Shown here in pieces: positions 8,302-17,840 of a stretch of DNA of 64,000 bases. The DNA is from TMED78 sp036337035 (GTDB taxonomy: Bacteria; Pseudomonadota; Gammaproteobacteria; Steroidobacterales; Rariloculaceae). Where the stretch lies: contig JAYZFC010000004.1 in assembly GCA_036337035.1 (NCBI GenBank), forward strand, positions 3,089 through 67,088, given 5' to 3'. Position numbers and translations under genes: made by a program. Below the pieces are notes generated by a model, which searched no databases, was not told the origin of the DNA, and saw nothing but the letters and a program-made list of their open reading frames with translations. Each line of letters opens with the position of its first letter. Positions within the stretch are counted from its first letter, which is position 1.

Positions 8302-9699
8302 ATGCAGAATTTGGAATTACACAATTTAACAGCCCTATCCCCAATAGATGGAAGGTATTCACAAAAGTCTAATATTGTAGAGCTTCGTGACTATATGTCA
8401 GAGTTTGGGTTAATAAAATATAGAGTTATTGTCGAGATTGCTTGGCTTAAGTTTCTATCTGAGCTAGAAGGGGTATCTCAATTAAAACCGTTTAATAAAC
8501 AAATAAAACAGAGTCTAAATAAAGTAATAGAAAATTTCTCAGTAAATGATGCGCTAGAAGTTAAGAATATAGAGGCAGAAACAAATCATGATGTTAAAGC
8601 AATTGAGTACTTCCTGATTAAGAAATTATCTTCTATTGGTATAGAAGATAGGGATTTGCCGTTTATACATTTTGCATGTACATCCGAAGATATTAATAAC
8701 CTATCTTATGCTCTAATGCTAAAAGAAGTTAGAGAAAATATTCTAGCTACATCATTTAATAATCTAATTCTTCAAATTAATAGTAGAGCTGAAAAATATT
8801 CTGATATAGCAATGCTTTCAAGAACACATGGTCAGTCAGCCACACCAACAACAATAGGTAAAGAATTCTCAATCTACTCATATCGACTGCATAAACAATT
8901 AGATAAATTTAATAACATACAGATTTATGGAAAAATGAATGGAGCTGTTGGTAACTATAATGCTCACAATATTGCATACCCAAGTATCAACTGGCCGGAG
9001 GTAACAAAAAAATTTATAGAAAATTTTGGAATACTCCAAGCAACACATACTACACAAATTGAAGCTCATGATTGGATGGCAGAATATATGCAATCAATAA
9101 TTAGATTCAATAATGTCTCAATAGATCTTTGTCAAGATATGTGGAGCTATATAAGTCTAGGCTATTTTAAGTCTATGGTTAATAAGAAGGAAGTTGGCTC
9201 TTCTACAATGCCACATAAAGTTAATCCAATTGATTTCGAAAATGCTGAAGGTAATTTTGGCTTATCTAATTCAAACTTAGTATTTCTATCTAATAAACTT
9301 CCTCAATCTAGATGGCAAAGAGATCTAACCGACTCAACATGCTTAAGAAATCTAGCGGTAGGTATTAGTCATAGTCTTATAGCCGTTCAATCATGCTTGG
9401 TTGGGATTAATAAGTTGGAACCCAATACAGAACTAATAGCTTCTGACCTAGAAAACAACTATGAACTACTAGCTGAAGCCATACAAACAGTAATGAGAAA
9501 ACATAATATACTTGGAGCATATGAGCAACTAAAGGAACTAACAAGAGGTAAAAAAGTTACTCAGACTGAAATAAGAAATTTTATTAATTCTATAGATGGC
9601 CTTCCATCAAATGACAAGCAGATCCTCTCTTCTCTGAGCCCAAAGGACTACATTGGCTTGGCTGCGAAACTTGCTTGCTCAGTCAAGCTAGAAAAGTAA
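8302..9699 (+). CDS. purB: Adenylosuccinate lyase
   Basis: 465 residues. PurB catalyses two eliminations in purine synthesis, SAICAR to AICAR and adenylosuccinate to AMP. Visible features are the N-terminal LTALSPIDGRYS, the catalytic-His block SRTHGQSATPTT, and the flexible signature loop GSSTMPHKVNPIDFENAEGN with the catalytic Ser. It reads like the E. coli-type (longer) PurB. The gene order purB-mnmA recalls the enterobacterial mnmA-hflD-purB group, but hflD is missing and the order is reversed. Confidence 0.96.
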   Translation: MQNLELHNLTALSPIDGRYSQKSNIVELRDYMSEFGLIKYRVIVEIAWLKFLSELEGVSQLKPFNKQIKQSLNKVIENFSVNDALEVKNIEAETNHDVKAIEYFLIKKLSSIGIEDRDLPFIHFACTSEDINNLSYALMLKEVRENILATSFNNLILQINSRAEKYSDIAMLSRTHGQSATPTTIGKEFSIYSYRLHKQLDKFNNIQIYGKMNGAVGNYNAHNIAYPSINWPEVTKKFIENFGILQATHTTQIEAHDWMAEYMQSIIRFNNVSIDLCQDMWSYISLGYFKSMVNKKEVGSSTMPHKVNPIDFENAEGNFGLSNSNLVFLSNKLPQSRWQRDLTDSTCLRNLAVGISHSLIAVQSCLVGINKLEPNTELIASDLENNYELLAEAIQTVMRKHNILGAYEQLKELTRGKKVTQTEIRNFINSIDGLPSNDKQILSSLSPKDYIGLAAKLACSVKLEK

Positions 9700-9727
9700 A
9701 AAATAAAACAACCTATAGCTTATTATC

Positions 9728-10816
9728 ATGAATAATGACGACCTTATAATAGTTGCCCTATCTGGCGGTGTAGATTCTGCTGTTGCTGCCCTCATCCTGA
9801 AAGAAAAGGGGTATAGAGTAGAAGCTTTACATATGACTAATTGGGAAGATGATGGATATTGTGAGTCTGCAAAAGACTATAAAGATGCAAAACAAATATG
9901 TAAGCATATCGGAATTGATCTACATAGAGTTAATTTCTCAAATAAATATAAAAAATCAGTATTTAAAGATTTTTTAAATGAATATGAAATGGGTAGAACT
10001 CCTAATCCAGATATTTTGTGTAATAGAAATATTAAATTTGGCGTTTTACAAGAATATATAAAAAGATTAGGTGGAAAATATTTGGCTACAGGGCATTATG
10101 CTAAAGCCTTACTCAATAAAAACACAAGCTACCTATTAAAAGGAAAAGATACTAATAAAGATCAAAGTTACTTCCTTCATGCGGTTAGTTCTTGTGATCT
10201 AAAAAATGTAATATTTCCTCTTGGTGATAAACATAAAGAGGAAGTTAGAGCGCTAGCAGAAAATAATGGATTACATGTAGCTAAAAAAAAAGATAGCACA
10301 GGAATATGTTTTATTGGAGAGCGGCCATTCGCAAAATTTCTACGAGATTATATAAAAGAAAATCCAGGATATATTAGAGATGAGCATGGAAATATTATAG
10401 GTGAGCATATAGGACTTCCTTATTACACAATTGGCCAAAGACAAGGTTTACGTATTGGTGGCAAATCTATGTATGATGAAAAACCTTGGTATGTAGCAGA
10501 AAAGCATACTAAAAGTAACTCAATCGTTGCTGTTCAGGGATCAGATAATCCATTATTATTTAAAAAGAAATTAGTCACTCTTCCTTCATGCCACTGGATA
10601 AATAATCCTCCTATTGAGCTTAAAACAGGTAAATTTTTTAAATGCAAAGCTAAAATTCGTTACAGGCAAAATGATCAGGAGTGCCAGATAAAAGCCTTGA
10701 AAGACCATTCTATTGAAGTAGAATTTGAATCCTCACAAAGAGCTATAACACCTGGGCAGTATATAGTTTTTTATAAGAATGAATATTGCTTAGGTGGTGC
10801 TATAATAGATAGATAA
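9728..10816 (+). CDS. mnmA: tRNA-uridine 2-sulfurtransferase
   Basis: 362 residues. MnmA adenylates and thiolates U34 of tRNA-Lys, -Glu and -Gln, taking sulfur from the Tus relay. The PP-loop motif SGGVDS lies at residues 12-17. The first active-site Cys is in TPNPDILCN, the second in STGICFIGERPF, and the C-terminal beta-barrel follows QGSDNPLLF. Length fits the family. It starts 28 bases after purB in the same direction and is followed by acnA 24 bases on. Confidence 0.96.
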   Translation: MNNDDLIIVALSGGVDSAVAALILKEKGYRVEALHMTNWEDDGYCESAKDYKDAKQICKHIGIDLHRVNFSNKYKKSVFKDFLNEYEMGRTPNPDILCNRNIKFGVLQEYIKRLGGKYLATGHYAKALLNKNTSYLLKGKDTNKDQSYFLHAVSSCDLKNVIFPLGDKHKEEVRALAENNGLHVAKKKDSTGICFIGERPFAKFLRDYIKENPGYIRDEHGNIIGEHIGLPYYTIGQRQGLRIGGKSMYDEKPWYVAEKHTKSNSIVAVQGSDNPLLFKKKLVTLPSCHWINNPPIELKTGKFFKCKAKIRYRQNDQECQIKALKDHSIEVEFESSQRAITPGQYIVFYKNEYCLGGAIIDR

Positions 10817-10840
10817 ATTTATCTAGAAAAGGTTTAAATA

Positions 10841-13474
10841 ATGAAAAGTAGTTTTAATGCCCTCCAGAATCTAAAAATTAAGGAAAAAAGTTATAAGTAC
10901 TACAAATTAGAATCTATCGGTAATAGTAATACACAAAATCTTCCCTATTCATTAAAAATACTGCTTGAAAACTTATTAAGATTTGAAGATGGAAAAAATA
11001 TCACAGCTGATGATATACAATCTTTATCATCTTGGGATCCTAGTTCAACTCCAAATAATGAAATAGCATTTACACCTGCAAGAGTTATACTTCAAGATTT
11101 CACAGGAGTTCCAGCAGTAGTTGATTTAGCTGCTATGAGAGATGCAATGGTTAAATTAGGTGGAAATGCATCTTCAATAAATCCACTATCACCTGCTGAG
11201 CTTGTTATTGATCATTCGGTACAAGTAGACAAATATGGAACAAAAAACTCCCTATCAGAAAATAATAAAATAGAATTTTCTCGTAATAAGGAGCGCTATT
11301 CTTTCTTAAAATGGGGTCAGTCTGCTTTCAAAAACTTTAAAGTGGTGCCGCCAAATACTGGAATCGTGCATCAAGTTAACCTTGAGTATTTAAGTAGAGT
11401 AATTTTTTCAGTTGATACTAGCGACGGTATGCTTGCCTACCCTGATACTTTAGTAGGTACAGACTCACATACAACTATGGTTAATGGCTTAGGTGTGCTC
11501 GGTTGGGGAGTAGGCGGAATAGAAGCTGAAGCAGCTATGCTCGGTCAACCAGTAACAATGTTAGTCCCCCAAGTAATTGGTTTTAATCTAAAAGGTGAAT
11601 TACCTGAAGGCGCAACTGCTACAGACCTAGTCCTGACAATAACACAGATGCTTAGGAATTATGGCGTGGTGGGTAAATTTGTTGAGTTTTTTGGTAATGG
11701 TCTTGATTCGCTCCCACTAGCAGATAGGGCAACTCTTGGAAACATGTCGCCAGAATTTGGAAGTACCTGTGCTGTATTTCCTATTGATAATGAAACTCTT
11801 AACTATTTAAAATTATCAGGAAGAACTAGTGAGCAAGTTAATTTAGTAGAATACTATGCAAAGGAGCAAGGGTTATGGGGTGGCAATAACAATATAAAAT
11901 TTACTGATATATTAGAACTAGATCTAGAATCAGTAGTTCCAAGTATTGCTGGACCAAAGAGACCCCAAGATCGGATCTCTCTTAAAAATGCATCATCAGA
12001 AATACAAAAACATTTAAATAACGATCCAGCAAAAGAAAATAGTGGTTTAAAAAATGGAGATGTTCTTATAGCTGCAATTACTAGCTGCACTAATACTTCA
12101 AATCCAGCCGTTATGATTGCTGCAGGACTAGTTGCAAAAAAGGCACTTGCTAAGGGCTTAAAAACTAAACCTTGGGTAAAAACATCATTAGCACCTGGTT
12201 CAAAAGTTGTAAAAGATTATCTAGAGTCTGCTAATTTATTAGAAAACTTAAATCAACTTGGTTTTAATATTGTAGGTTACGGATGTACTACTTGTATCGG
12301 AAATTCAGGTCCATTAAGCGAATCTATTGCACAAGATGTTAAGGAAAATGATATTACAGGATGCTCTGTAGTTTCTGGAAATAGAAATTTTGAAGGTAGA
12401 ATTCATCCGCTTGTAAAAATGAATTTTCTTGCTTCACCACCACTTGTGGTTGCGTATGCTCTTGCAGGAAATATGACAATAGATCTTTATAGCAAGCCAA
12501 TCGGCTTAGATAAAGAAGGAAATCCAGTTTATTTAAAAGATATATGGCCCTCTAATAAAGAAATTCAAGAATCAATCCGTAAGAATCTTAATTCTTCGAT
12601 GTTTGCTTCAAGTTACAGCGAGGTATTTAAAGGTGAAGATAACTGGAATAACTTAGAAACCAGTACTGGTGAAAATTATAACTGGGATGCAAGTTCAACA
12701 TATGTGAAAAATCCTCCATATTTTGAAAATATTAGCATGAAAATACACCCTAAAGACGACATCAAAAAAGCAAGAGCTCTGTTATTTCTTGGCGATTCAA
12801 TTACTACAGATCATATTTCTCCTGCTGGATCAATAGCAGTAGATAGCCCTGCATCTTCATATTTAAAAGAAAAAGGGGTTGATGTAAAAGACTTTAACTC
12901 GTATGGCTCCAGAAGAGGTAATCATGAGGTAATGATGAGAGGGACCTTTGCTAACATAAGGCTAAGAAACGAGCTTGCACCTGGTACAGAAGGTAGCTGG
13001 ACAACATATTTTCCAAATAATAAAAAAATGACTATATTTGATGCTGCAACTCTCTATAAAAATGATAAAACACCATTGATTGTAATAGCTGGCAAAGAAT
13101 ATGGATCTGGTTCTTCTAGAGATTGGGCTGCAAAAGGAACAATGCTTCTAGGAATTCAAGCTGTAATAGTTGAAAGCTTTGAAAGAATACATCGATCTAA
13201 TTTAATAGGTATGGGTGTGTTGCCTTTACAATTCCTTGCCGGCCAATCAGCTAAATCACTTAATATAACTGGTAAAGAGAAATTTGATATATTAGATATA
13301 AATCAGGGAAGAAGCAACACAGCAAAAGTTATTGCAAGTAATGATAATGGTAAAGAAATTGAATTTGAAGCTAAAATTAGGATAGACACCCCTAAAGAAC
13401 AAGAATATTACATTAATGGTGGAATTCTTCATTATGTGCTAAGACAATTAGCAATGAATAATAAAGCCTCATAA
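10841..13474 (+). CDS. acnA: Aconitate hydratase A
   Basis: 877 residues, the AcnA/IRP1 type. It isomerises citrate and isocitrate in the TCA cycle through a [4Fe-4S] cluster. The three cluster Cys lie in TSCTNTSNP and GYGCTTCIGN. Substrate blocks VGTDSHTTMVNGLGVLGWG and GKEYGSGSSRDWAAKGT are intact, and the swivelling C-terminal domain is complete. It ends 11 bases before the convergent holB. With fumC nearby the window carries two TCA-cycle genes, but not as one operon. Confidence 0.97.
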   Translation: MKSSFNALQNLKIKEKSYKYYKLESIGNSNTQNLPYSLKILLENLLRFEDGKNITADDIQSLSSWDPSSTPNNEIAFTPARVILQDFTGVPAVVDLAAMRDAMVKLGGNASSINPLSPAELVIDHSVQVDKYGTKNSLSENNKIEFSRNKERYSFLKWGQSAFKNFKVVPPNTGIVHQVNLEYLSRVIFSVDTSDGMLAYPDTLVGTDSHTTMVNGLGVLGWGVGGIEAEAAMLGQPVTMLVPQVIGFNLKGELPEGATATDLVLTITQMLRNYGVVGKFVEFFGNGLDSLPLADRATLGNMSPEFGSTCAVFPIDNETLNYLKLSGRTSEQVNLVEYYAKEQGLWGGNNNIKFTDILELDLESVVPSIAGPKRPQDRISLKNASSEIQKHLNNDPAKENSGLKNGDVLIAAITSCTNTSNPAVMIAAGLVAKKALAKGLKTKPWVKTSLAPGSKVVKDYLESANLLENLNQLGFNIVGYGCTTCIGNSGPLSESIAQDVKENDITGCSVVSGNRNFEGRIHPLVKMNFLASPPLVVAYALAGNMTIDLYSKPIGLDKEGNPVYLKDIWPSNKEIQESIRKNLNSSMFASSYSEVFKGEDNWNNLETSTGENYNWDASSTYVKNPPYFENISMKIHPKDDIKKARALLFLGDSITTDHISPAGSIAVDSPASSYLKEKGVDVKDFNSYGSRRGNHEVMMRGTFANIRLRNELAPGTEGSWTTYFPNNKKMTIFDAATLYKNDKTPLIVIAGKEYGSGSSRDWAAKGTMLLGIQAVIVESFERIHRSNLIGMGVLPLQFLAGQSAKSLNITGKEKFDILDINQGRSNTAKVIASNDNGKEIEFEAKIRIDTPKEQEYYINGGILHYVLRQLAMNNKAS

Positions 13475-13484
13475 ATAAAAGTAA

Positions 13485-14489
13485 TTATCTACTAAACTGT
13501 AATAGCATATGCCTCAAGGCCACTTCTTTATTTAAACCAGTATCTAAGCTCCCTATTAAATCTTCAATTAAGTCTAATTGTGAAAATTTCTTTGATATTG
13601 TTAAGTTTTGAAATAAAGGTTTGAATATAGATAGGGCCATTGACTCATTATTCTCCTGGATAAGATAGCTATTCTTGATATCTAGTCTTAAAGCGATAGC
13701 TAACCATGATAAAAATTCCGTATAATTTTCCTTAAGAATTTCACCTATAAAGTCCTGAAGAGATAATTCGCTCTTATATATTTTAGTTAAATTTTCTGAT
13801 AAAGCGTTAAACCTAGCTTCTAAACCTGTATTACACATCATTAACGTCTTAAGAGGCGATCTGTCACAAAGATAAAGGAGGTTTTGCAAAGAGTTGTCCT
13901 CTACTTCTAGAAAAATTGACGATAACCAATCAGTTGAGGAAGCAATACTAGGAAGACATATTGGAAAAACTTGGCAGCGACTCCTTATAGTAGGTAATAA
14001 AGAACTTGCATTTAAGGATAGCAGTATAATGTAAGTATCATCTGGTGGCTCTTCTAATATCTTTAATAAAGAGTTAGCTGAAGCAGATGTAAGATAATCA
14101 GCTGTATCGATAATAACTACTTTATTTCCTCCCTGGTGGCTACTTAAAGAAACGCTTTCAATACAATTTCTAATTTGATCTATAGAAATAATTTTTTTTT
14201 CCTTAGGGTAAATCCAATACAAATCTGGGTGATGATCAAAATTATTGTCTTTAATATTAAGAAACTTTAAAACTTTTTCTTTGGTAAAATTAGAAGGCTG
14301 AAAAGAATTATTGTAAAGCAGATAACTAGATAAAACTAATGACAAGTTAAGCTTTCCTGAACCAGATAAACCAGAAATAATTAATGAGTGTGGTAGAGAG
14401 TTATTTTTCTTTAAACTAGTTATATTATTATATGGTACAACTAACCAAGGAAGCAAATCAGAAAATTTATTATCTTCAAGTTTCATCAC
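13485..14489 (-). CDS. holB: DNA polymerase III subunit delta'
   Basis: 334 residues. Delta' is the stator of the clamp loader that places the beta clamp on DNA. The AAA+ core is visible: GLSGSGKLNLS in the P-loop position, IIDTADYLTSASANSLLKILEEPP, and the sensor/arginine-finger SRC motif in TIRSRCQVF. No zinc-binding Cys cluster is evident between Walker A and B, and the C-terminal collar is divergent, as is common for HolB. It overlaps the tmk stop by 14 bases, a conserved neighbour pair. Confidence 0.93.
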   Translation of the reverse strand: MMKLEDNKFSDLLPWLVVPYNNITSLKKNNSLPHSLIISGLSGSGKLNLSLVLSSYLLYNNSFQPSNFTKEKVLKFLNIKDNNFDHHPDLYWIYPKEKKIISIDQIRNCIESVSLSSHQGGNKVVIIDTADYLTSASANSLLKILEEPPDDTYIILLSLNASSLLPTIRSRCQVFPICLPSIASSTDWLSSIFLEVEDNSLQNLLYLCDRSPLKTLMMCNTGLEARFNALSENLTKIYKSELSLQDFIGEILKENYTEFLSWLAIALRLDIKNSYLIQENNESMALSIFKPLFQNLTISKKFSQLDLIEDLIGSLDTGLNKEVALRHMLLQFSR

Positions 14490-15111
14490 TATTTCTATCT
14501 AGCAAAACCTTCAATGAATGTGCAATTTCTTTTTGAACTTCTTCCAAAGAATTTGTTGCATCTATTATCTTGATTCTATCTTGATATAGATTAGCTTGAT
14601 CTAAGTAGGCTTCTCTTACTTTTTTAAAAAAATCTAAGCTCTCTTTTTCTATATTATCTTTCGATCTATCTTCTATTCTTTGAAACCCCAATTCTACTGG
14701 CGCATCTAGATATATTGTCATATCAGGCTCTATATCCTTTTGAATAAATAACTTTAAGTAGTCAATAATTTCTTTTGATAAGCCTCTGCCTCCACCTTGA
14801 TAAGCATATGTAGCATCAGTAAATCTATCACAAACAACATAGCAGCCCTCATTTAAAGCAGGTTTTATAATTTGTTCTATATGCTGACTCCTTGAAGCAA
14901 ACATTAACAAACACTCGGTATTGATTGATAGTTTAAAATCCTTATCTTCAAGAATTAATTCACGTATCCTTTCGCCAAGATCCGTTCCACCAGGTTCTCG
15001 CGTCGATAGAACTTTTTTACCTGAGTTTTCCAAGAATTTTTTAATGAAAGATGCGTTCGTTGTCTTACCAACTCCCTCTATTCCTTCTATAGTTATAAAG
15101 CAACCACTCAT
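14476..15111 (-). CDS. tmk: Thymidylate kinase
   Basis: 211 residues. It phosphorylates dTMP to dTDP. The P-loop EGIEGVGKTT is at residues 9-18, the substrate motif DRFTDATYAYQGGGRG follows, and the lid carries Arg residues near RIEDRSKD. Length is normal. It sits between mltG and holB in the conserved fab-mltG-tmk-holB order. Confidence 0.96.
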   Translation of the reverse strand: MSGCFITIEGIEGVGKTTNASFIKKFLENSGKKVLSTREPGGTDLGERIRELILEDKDFKLSINTECLLMFASRSQHIEQIIKPALNEGCYVVCDRFTDATYAYQGGGRGLSKEIIDYLKLFIQKDIEPDMTIYLDAPVELGFQRIEDRSKDNIEKESLDFFKKVREAYLDQANLYQDRIKIIDATNSLEEVQKEIAHSLKVLLDRNSDET

Positions 15112-15139
15112 AAATATTATAGCTCCTAATTTGCCACTC

Positions 15140-16138
15140 TTATTCTATATTAGATAAATATACCTCTACAGCCTTATTGTGATCTTCTAAATTTGATGAA
15201 AAAAAATGTCTTCCGTCACTATTACCAGTAGCAACAAAATAAAAATATTCATTAATATCAGGTAAAACAGCTGCTACTAAAGATTCTCTTCCTACCAAGC
15301 ATATTGGGGTCGGGGGCAGTCCATTGATCCTATAAGTATTATAATCATTATTATCATTAAGGTGGGCAAAAGTAATATCACCATCAAAGCTGCTTCCTAC
15401 TCCATAAATCACTGTTGGGTCTGATTGCAGCCTCATTCCTTTATTAAGCCTATTAGAAAATACACCAGAAATTATTGCTCTTTCATCAGCTACGCCCGCC
15501 TCCTTCTCTATAATGGAAGCTAAAATAAGTGCTTGGTAAGAATCCCTCAATACATAGTTTTGTCCAGTATTCCATACTTCATCAAGAGTTGTATTAAGCA
15601 AATCATGTGCATTAGACAATATATCTAAATCAGTATCTCCTCTTATAAAATTATAAGTCTCAGCCAGGAATTGTCCCTCAAGGTTGTTTGCACTTATCCC
15701 TAAACTAATCATAATCTCATTCTCAGTTAAGCCAGTATTTCTAATTACTGTATTACTTCTAAGCTCCTCAAGTAGTTGATTAAAGCTCCATCCTTCAATA
15801 ATAGTAAATTGATGGGTTATAACTTCTCCATCAATAAAGAGTTTTAAAATATTTAATGCTGAAGTATTAGATTCAATTTGATATTCGCCAGCTTTAACGA
15901 ATGAATTATGATTAAAAACTCTTTGATAACCAATTAATAACAATGGACAATCTATAATCTCTCTATCTGATAAATCTTGAGCAACCTCAGAAAAAGATAC
16001 TCCTGGATTAATTATAAAAATTTGACTCTGAAATGAATTAGCTTTACCAAGAGACCAGTATGAAAAAATAAATACTGAAATAAATATAATTATTAAGAAA
16101 AAAAATAATGGCAATAAAAAATTTCTAAGTTGAATCAT
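15140..16138 (-). CDS. mltG: Endolytic murein transglycosylase (YceG family)
   Basis: 332 residues. One N-terminal membrane helix (about residues 8-28) anchors the protein in the inner membrane. The periplasmic part has a LysM-like segment and the YceG catalytic domain: SIIEKEAGVADERAIISGVF with the catalytic Glu, then GMRLQSDPTVIYG and YNTYRINGLPPTPI. MltG cleaves nascent glycan strands and is thought to terminate their elongation. It lies between fabF and tmk; pabC, which commonly sits here, is missing. Confidence 0.95.
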   Translation of the reverse strand: MIQLRNFLLPLFFFLIIIFISVFIFSYWSLGKANSFQSQIFIINPGVSFSEVAQDLSDREIIDCPLLLIGYQRVFNHNSFVKAGEYQIESNTSALNILKLFIDGEVITHQFTIIEGWSFNQLLEELRSNTVIRNTGLTENEIMISLGISANNLEGQFLAETYNFIRGDTDLDILSNAHDLLNTTLDEVWNTGQNYVLRDSYQALILASIIEKEAGVADERAIISGVFSNRLNKGMRLQSDPTVIYGVGSSFDGDITFAHLNDNNDYNTYRINGLPPTPICLVGRESLVAAVLPDINEYFYFVATGNSDGRHFFSSNLEDHNKAVEVYLSNIE

Positions 16139-16162
16139 AAAAAATAATTTAAATGATTGAGA

Positions 16163-17404
16163 CTACACCTTCTTAAAAATAAGTGATGCGTTTGTACCTC
16201 CAAAGCCGAATGAATTTGAAAGTGAATATGTCAAATTAGCATCTCTAGCAGTATTAGGCGTATAGTCAAGATCACATTCTGGATCCGCATTATTAAGGTT
16301 TATGGTAGGCGGGATAGCTTTATTTGCTATAGCCAGAATAGTAAAAATTGCCTCTGCACCGCCAGCAGCTCCTAACATATGGCCAGTAGTTGATTTTGTA
16401 GAACTAATAATAATCTTCTTTGCATGTTCTCCAAAAGTACCTTTAATTGCCTTTGTTTCAGCTAGATCACCTAATGGAGTAGATGTGCCATGAGCATTAA
16501 TATAGTCTATATCCTCTTTATTGATTTGTGCATCTTCTAGAGCTATTCTCATACACTGATTAGCACCAGCGCCATCATCTGCAGGAGCAGTAATATGATT
16601 AGCGTCTCCACTCATGCCAAAACCCACAAATTCAGCATATATATTTGCACCTCTTTCTTTTGCTCTTTGGTATTCTTCTAGAACTAAACAGGCAGCTCCA
16701 TCACTTAGAACAAAGCCATCTCTATCTAAATCCCATGGTCGGCTTGCCTCTTCAGGCGTCTCATTTCTTGTTGATAATGCTCTTGCAGAAGCAAATCCCC
16801 CTATTCCTAATGGTGTGGTAGCATACTCTGAACCACCAGCAAGCATTACATCAGCATCACCTGCAGCTATTAATCTTGCTGCCAAGCCTATGCAGTGAGC
16901 AGAAGTTGCGCATGCTGTAACCATACATAAATTTGGGCCTTTCATTCCAAGATCTATAGAAGCATGACCTGAAACCATATTAATTATGCTTCCAGGAACA
17001 AAAAAAGGTGAGATCTTTCTAGCTCCTCCTGATTGAAAACGCTCATAATTCTTTTCGATTGTGCTTAACCCTCCAATACCTGATCCCATTGATACACCAA
17101 ATCTATGGGCCTGAGACTCATCAACCTCAAGTCCGGAGTCATTAAATGCCTGCTTGCAAGCAGCAACTCCGTAGTGAATAAATAAATCAGAATTTCTTGA
17201 ATGCTTGTGATCCATATACGAAGAGACATCAAAATTTTTTATGACTCCGCCAATCTTTACTGAAAACTTCTCAGTATCAAAAGTATCAATTAAAGAAATT
17301 CCACTAGCGCCACTAAGAACACTGCTCCAGGAATCGGCAGTGTTATTGCCATTTGGAGTAATTAGCCCAAGACCAGTAATAACTACTCTTCTATCTTTCA
17401 ACAT
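16163..17404 (-). CDS. fabF: 3-oxoacyl-[ACP] synthase II
   Basis: 413 residues from the ATG giving MLKDRRVVITG; an in-frame Met three codons earlier is possible but adds no conserved residue. FabF elongates acyl chains by condensing acyl groups with malonyl-ACP. The Cys-His-His triad is visible: TACATSAHC, NAHGTSTPLGD and TTGHMLGAAG. The C-terminal Gly-rich block NSFGFGGTNASL is complete. It follows acpP by 64 bases, the usual gammaproteobacterial order. Confidence 0.96.
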   Translation of the reverse strand: MLKDRRVVITGLGLITPNGNNTADSWSSVLSGASGISLIDTFDTEKFSVKIGGVIKNFDVSSYMDHKHSRNSDLFIHYGVAACKQAFNDSGLEVDESQAHRFGVSMGSGIGGLSTIEKNYERFQSGGARKISPFFVPGSIINMVSGHASIDLGMKGPNLCMVTACATSAHCIGLAARLIAAGDADVMLAGGSEYATTPLGIGGFASARALSTRNETPEEASRPWDLDRDGFVLSDGAACLVLEEYQRAKERGANIYAEFVGFGMSGDANHITAPADDGAGANQCMRIALEDAQINKEDIDYINAHGTSTPLGDLAETKAIKGTFGEHAKKIIISSTKSTTGHMLGAAGGAEAIFTILAIANKAIPPTINLNNADPECDLDYTPNTARDANLTYSLSNSFGFGGTNASLIFKKV

Positions 17405-17468
17405 AAGCCACAAAAAATACTAGCATAAAGAAAAAGCTTAAAAAAAAATCTATTCAGATAAAACTATG

Positions 17469-17702
17469 TTACTTATTAGAGGTAACATAATCTATAGCAT
17501 TCTGAACTGTAGTAATTTTCTCTGCAATCTCATCTGGAATTTCAGCATCAAATTCTTCTTCTAGAGCCATAACGAGTTCTACTGTATCCAAAGAATCCGC
17601 TCCTAAGTCATCAACAAAAGATGCGTCGTTCCTAATGTCCTCAAGCTTAACGCCTAATTGCTCAGAAATAATTGACTTTACTTGATCTTCAATACTACTC
17701 AT
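17469..17702 (-). CDS. acpP: Acyl carrier protein
   Basis: 77 residues from the ATG giving MSSIEDQVK. A longer frame would add 16 residues, but that extension is unlike any ACP, and the chosen start has GGGAG six bases before it. Four acidic helices surround DLGADSLDTVEL, whose Ser takes the 4'-phosphopantetheine arm. It carries growing acyl chains for fatty-acid and lipid A synthesis. A 138-base gap to fabG leaves room for its own promoter, as is usual for this abundant protein. Confidence 0.97.
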   Translation of the reverse strand: MSSIEDQVKSIISEQLGVKLEDIRNDASFVDDLGADSLDTVELVMALEEEFDAEIPDEIAEKITTVQNAIDYVTSNK

Positions 17703-17840
17703 ATTTTCTCTCCCTTTACAGAATATAGTAAATACCACAAGGATATCCAATAAGTGGCGTATTTTATGCCAAAGTGAAAAATCAATCTACAATTAGAAAT
17801 AAATAACTATATATCAATAACTTATAAAGGTAAATTTTAG

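Noticed and set aside
16302..16898. Open frames opposite fabF
   Set aside because: They are shadows of a well-supported gene, with no ribosome-binding site or recognisable domain.
17703..17750. Sixteen-residue extension of acyl carrier protein
   Set aside because: The extension is hydrophobic and unlike ACP; GGGAG lies just before the internal ATG that gives the standard length.
17756..17770. Small hairpin GGCGTA-TTT-TATGCC between fabG and acpP as a terminator
   Set aside because: Only six pairs with a G-T wobble and no U run; acpP is expected to be transcribed through or from its own promoter here.
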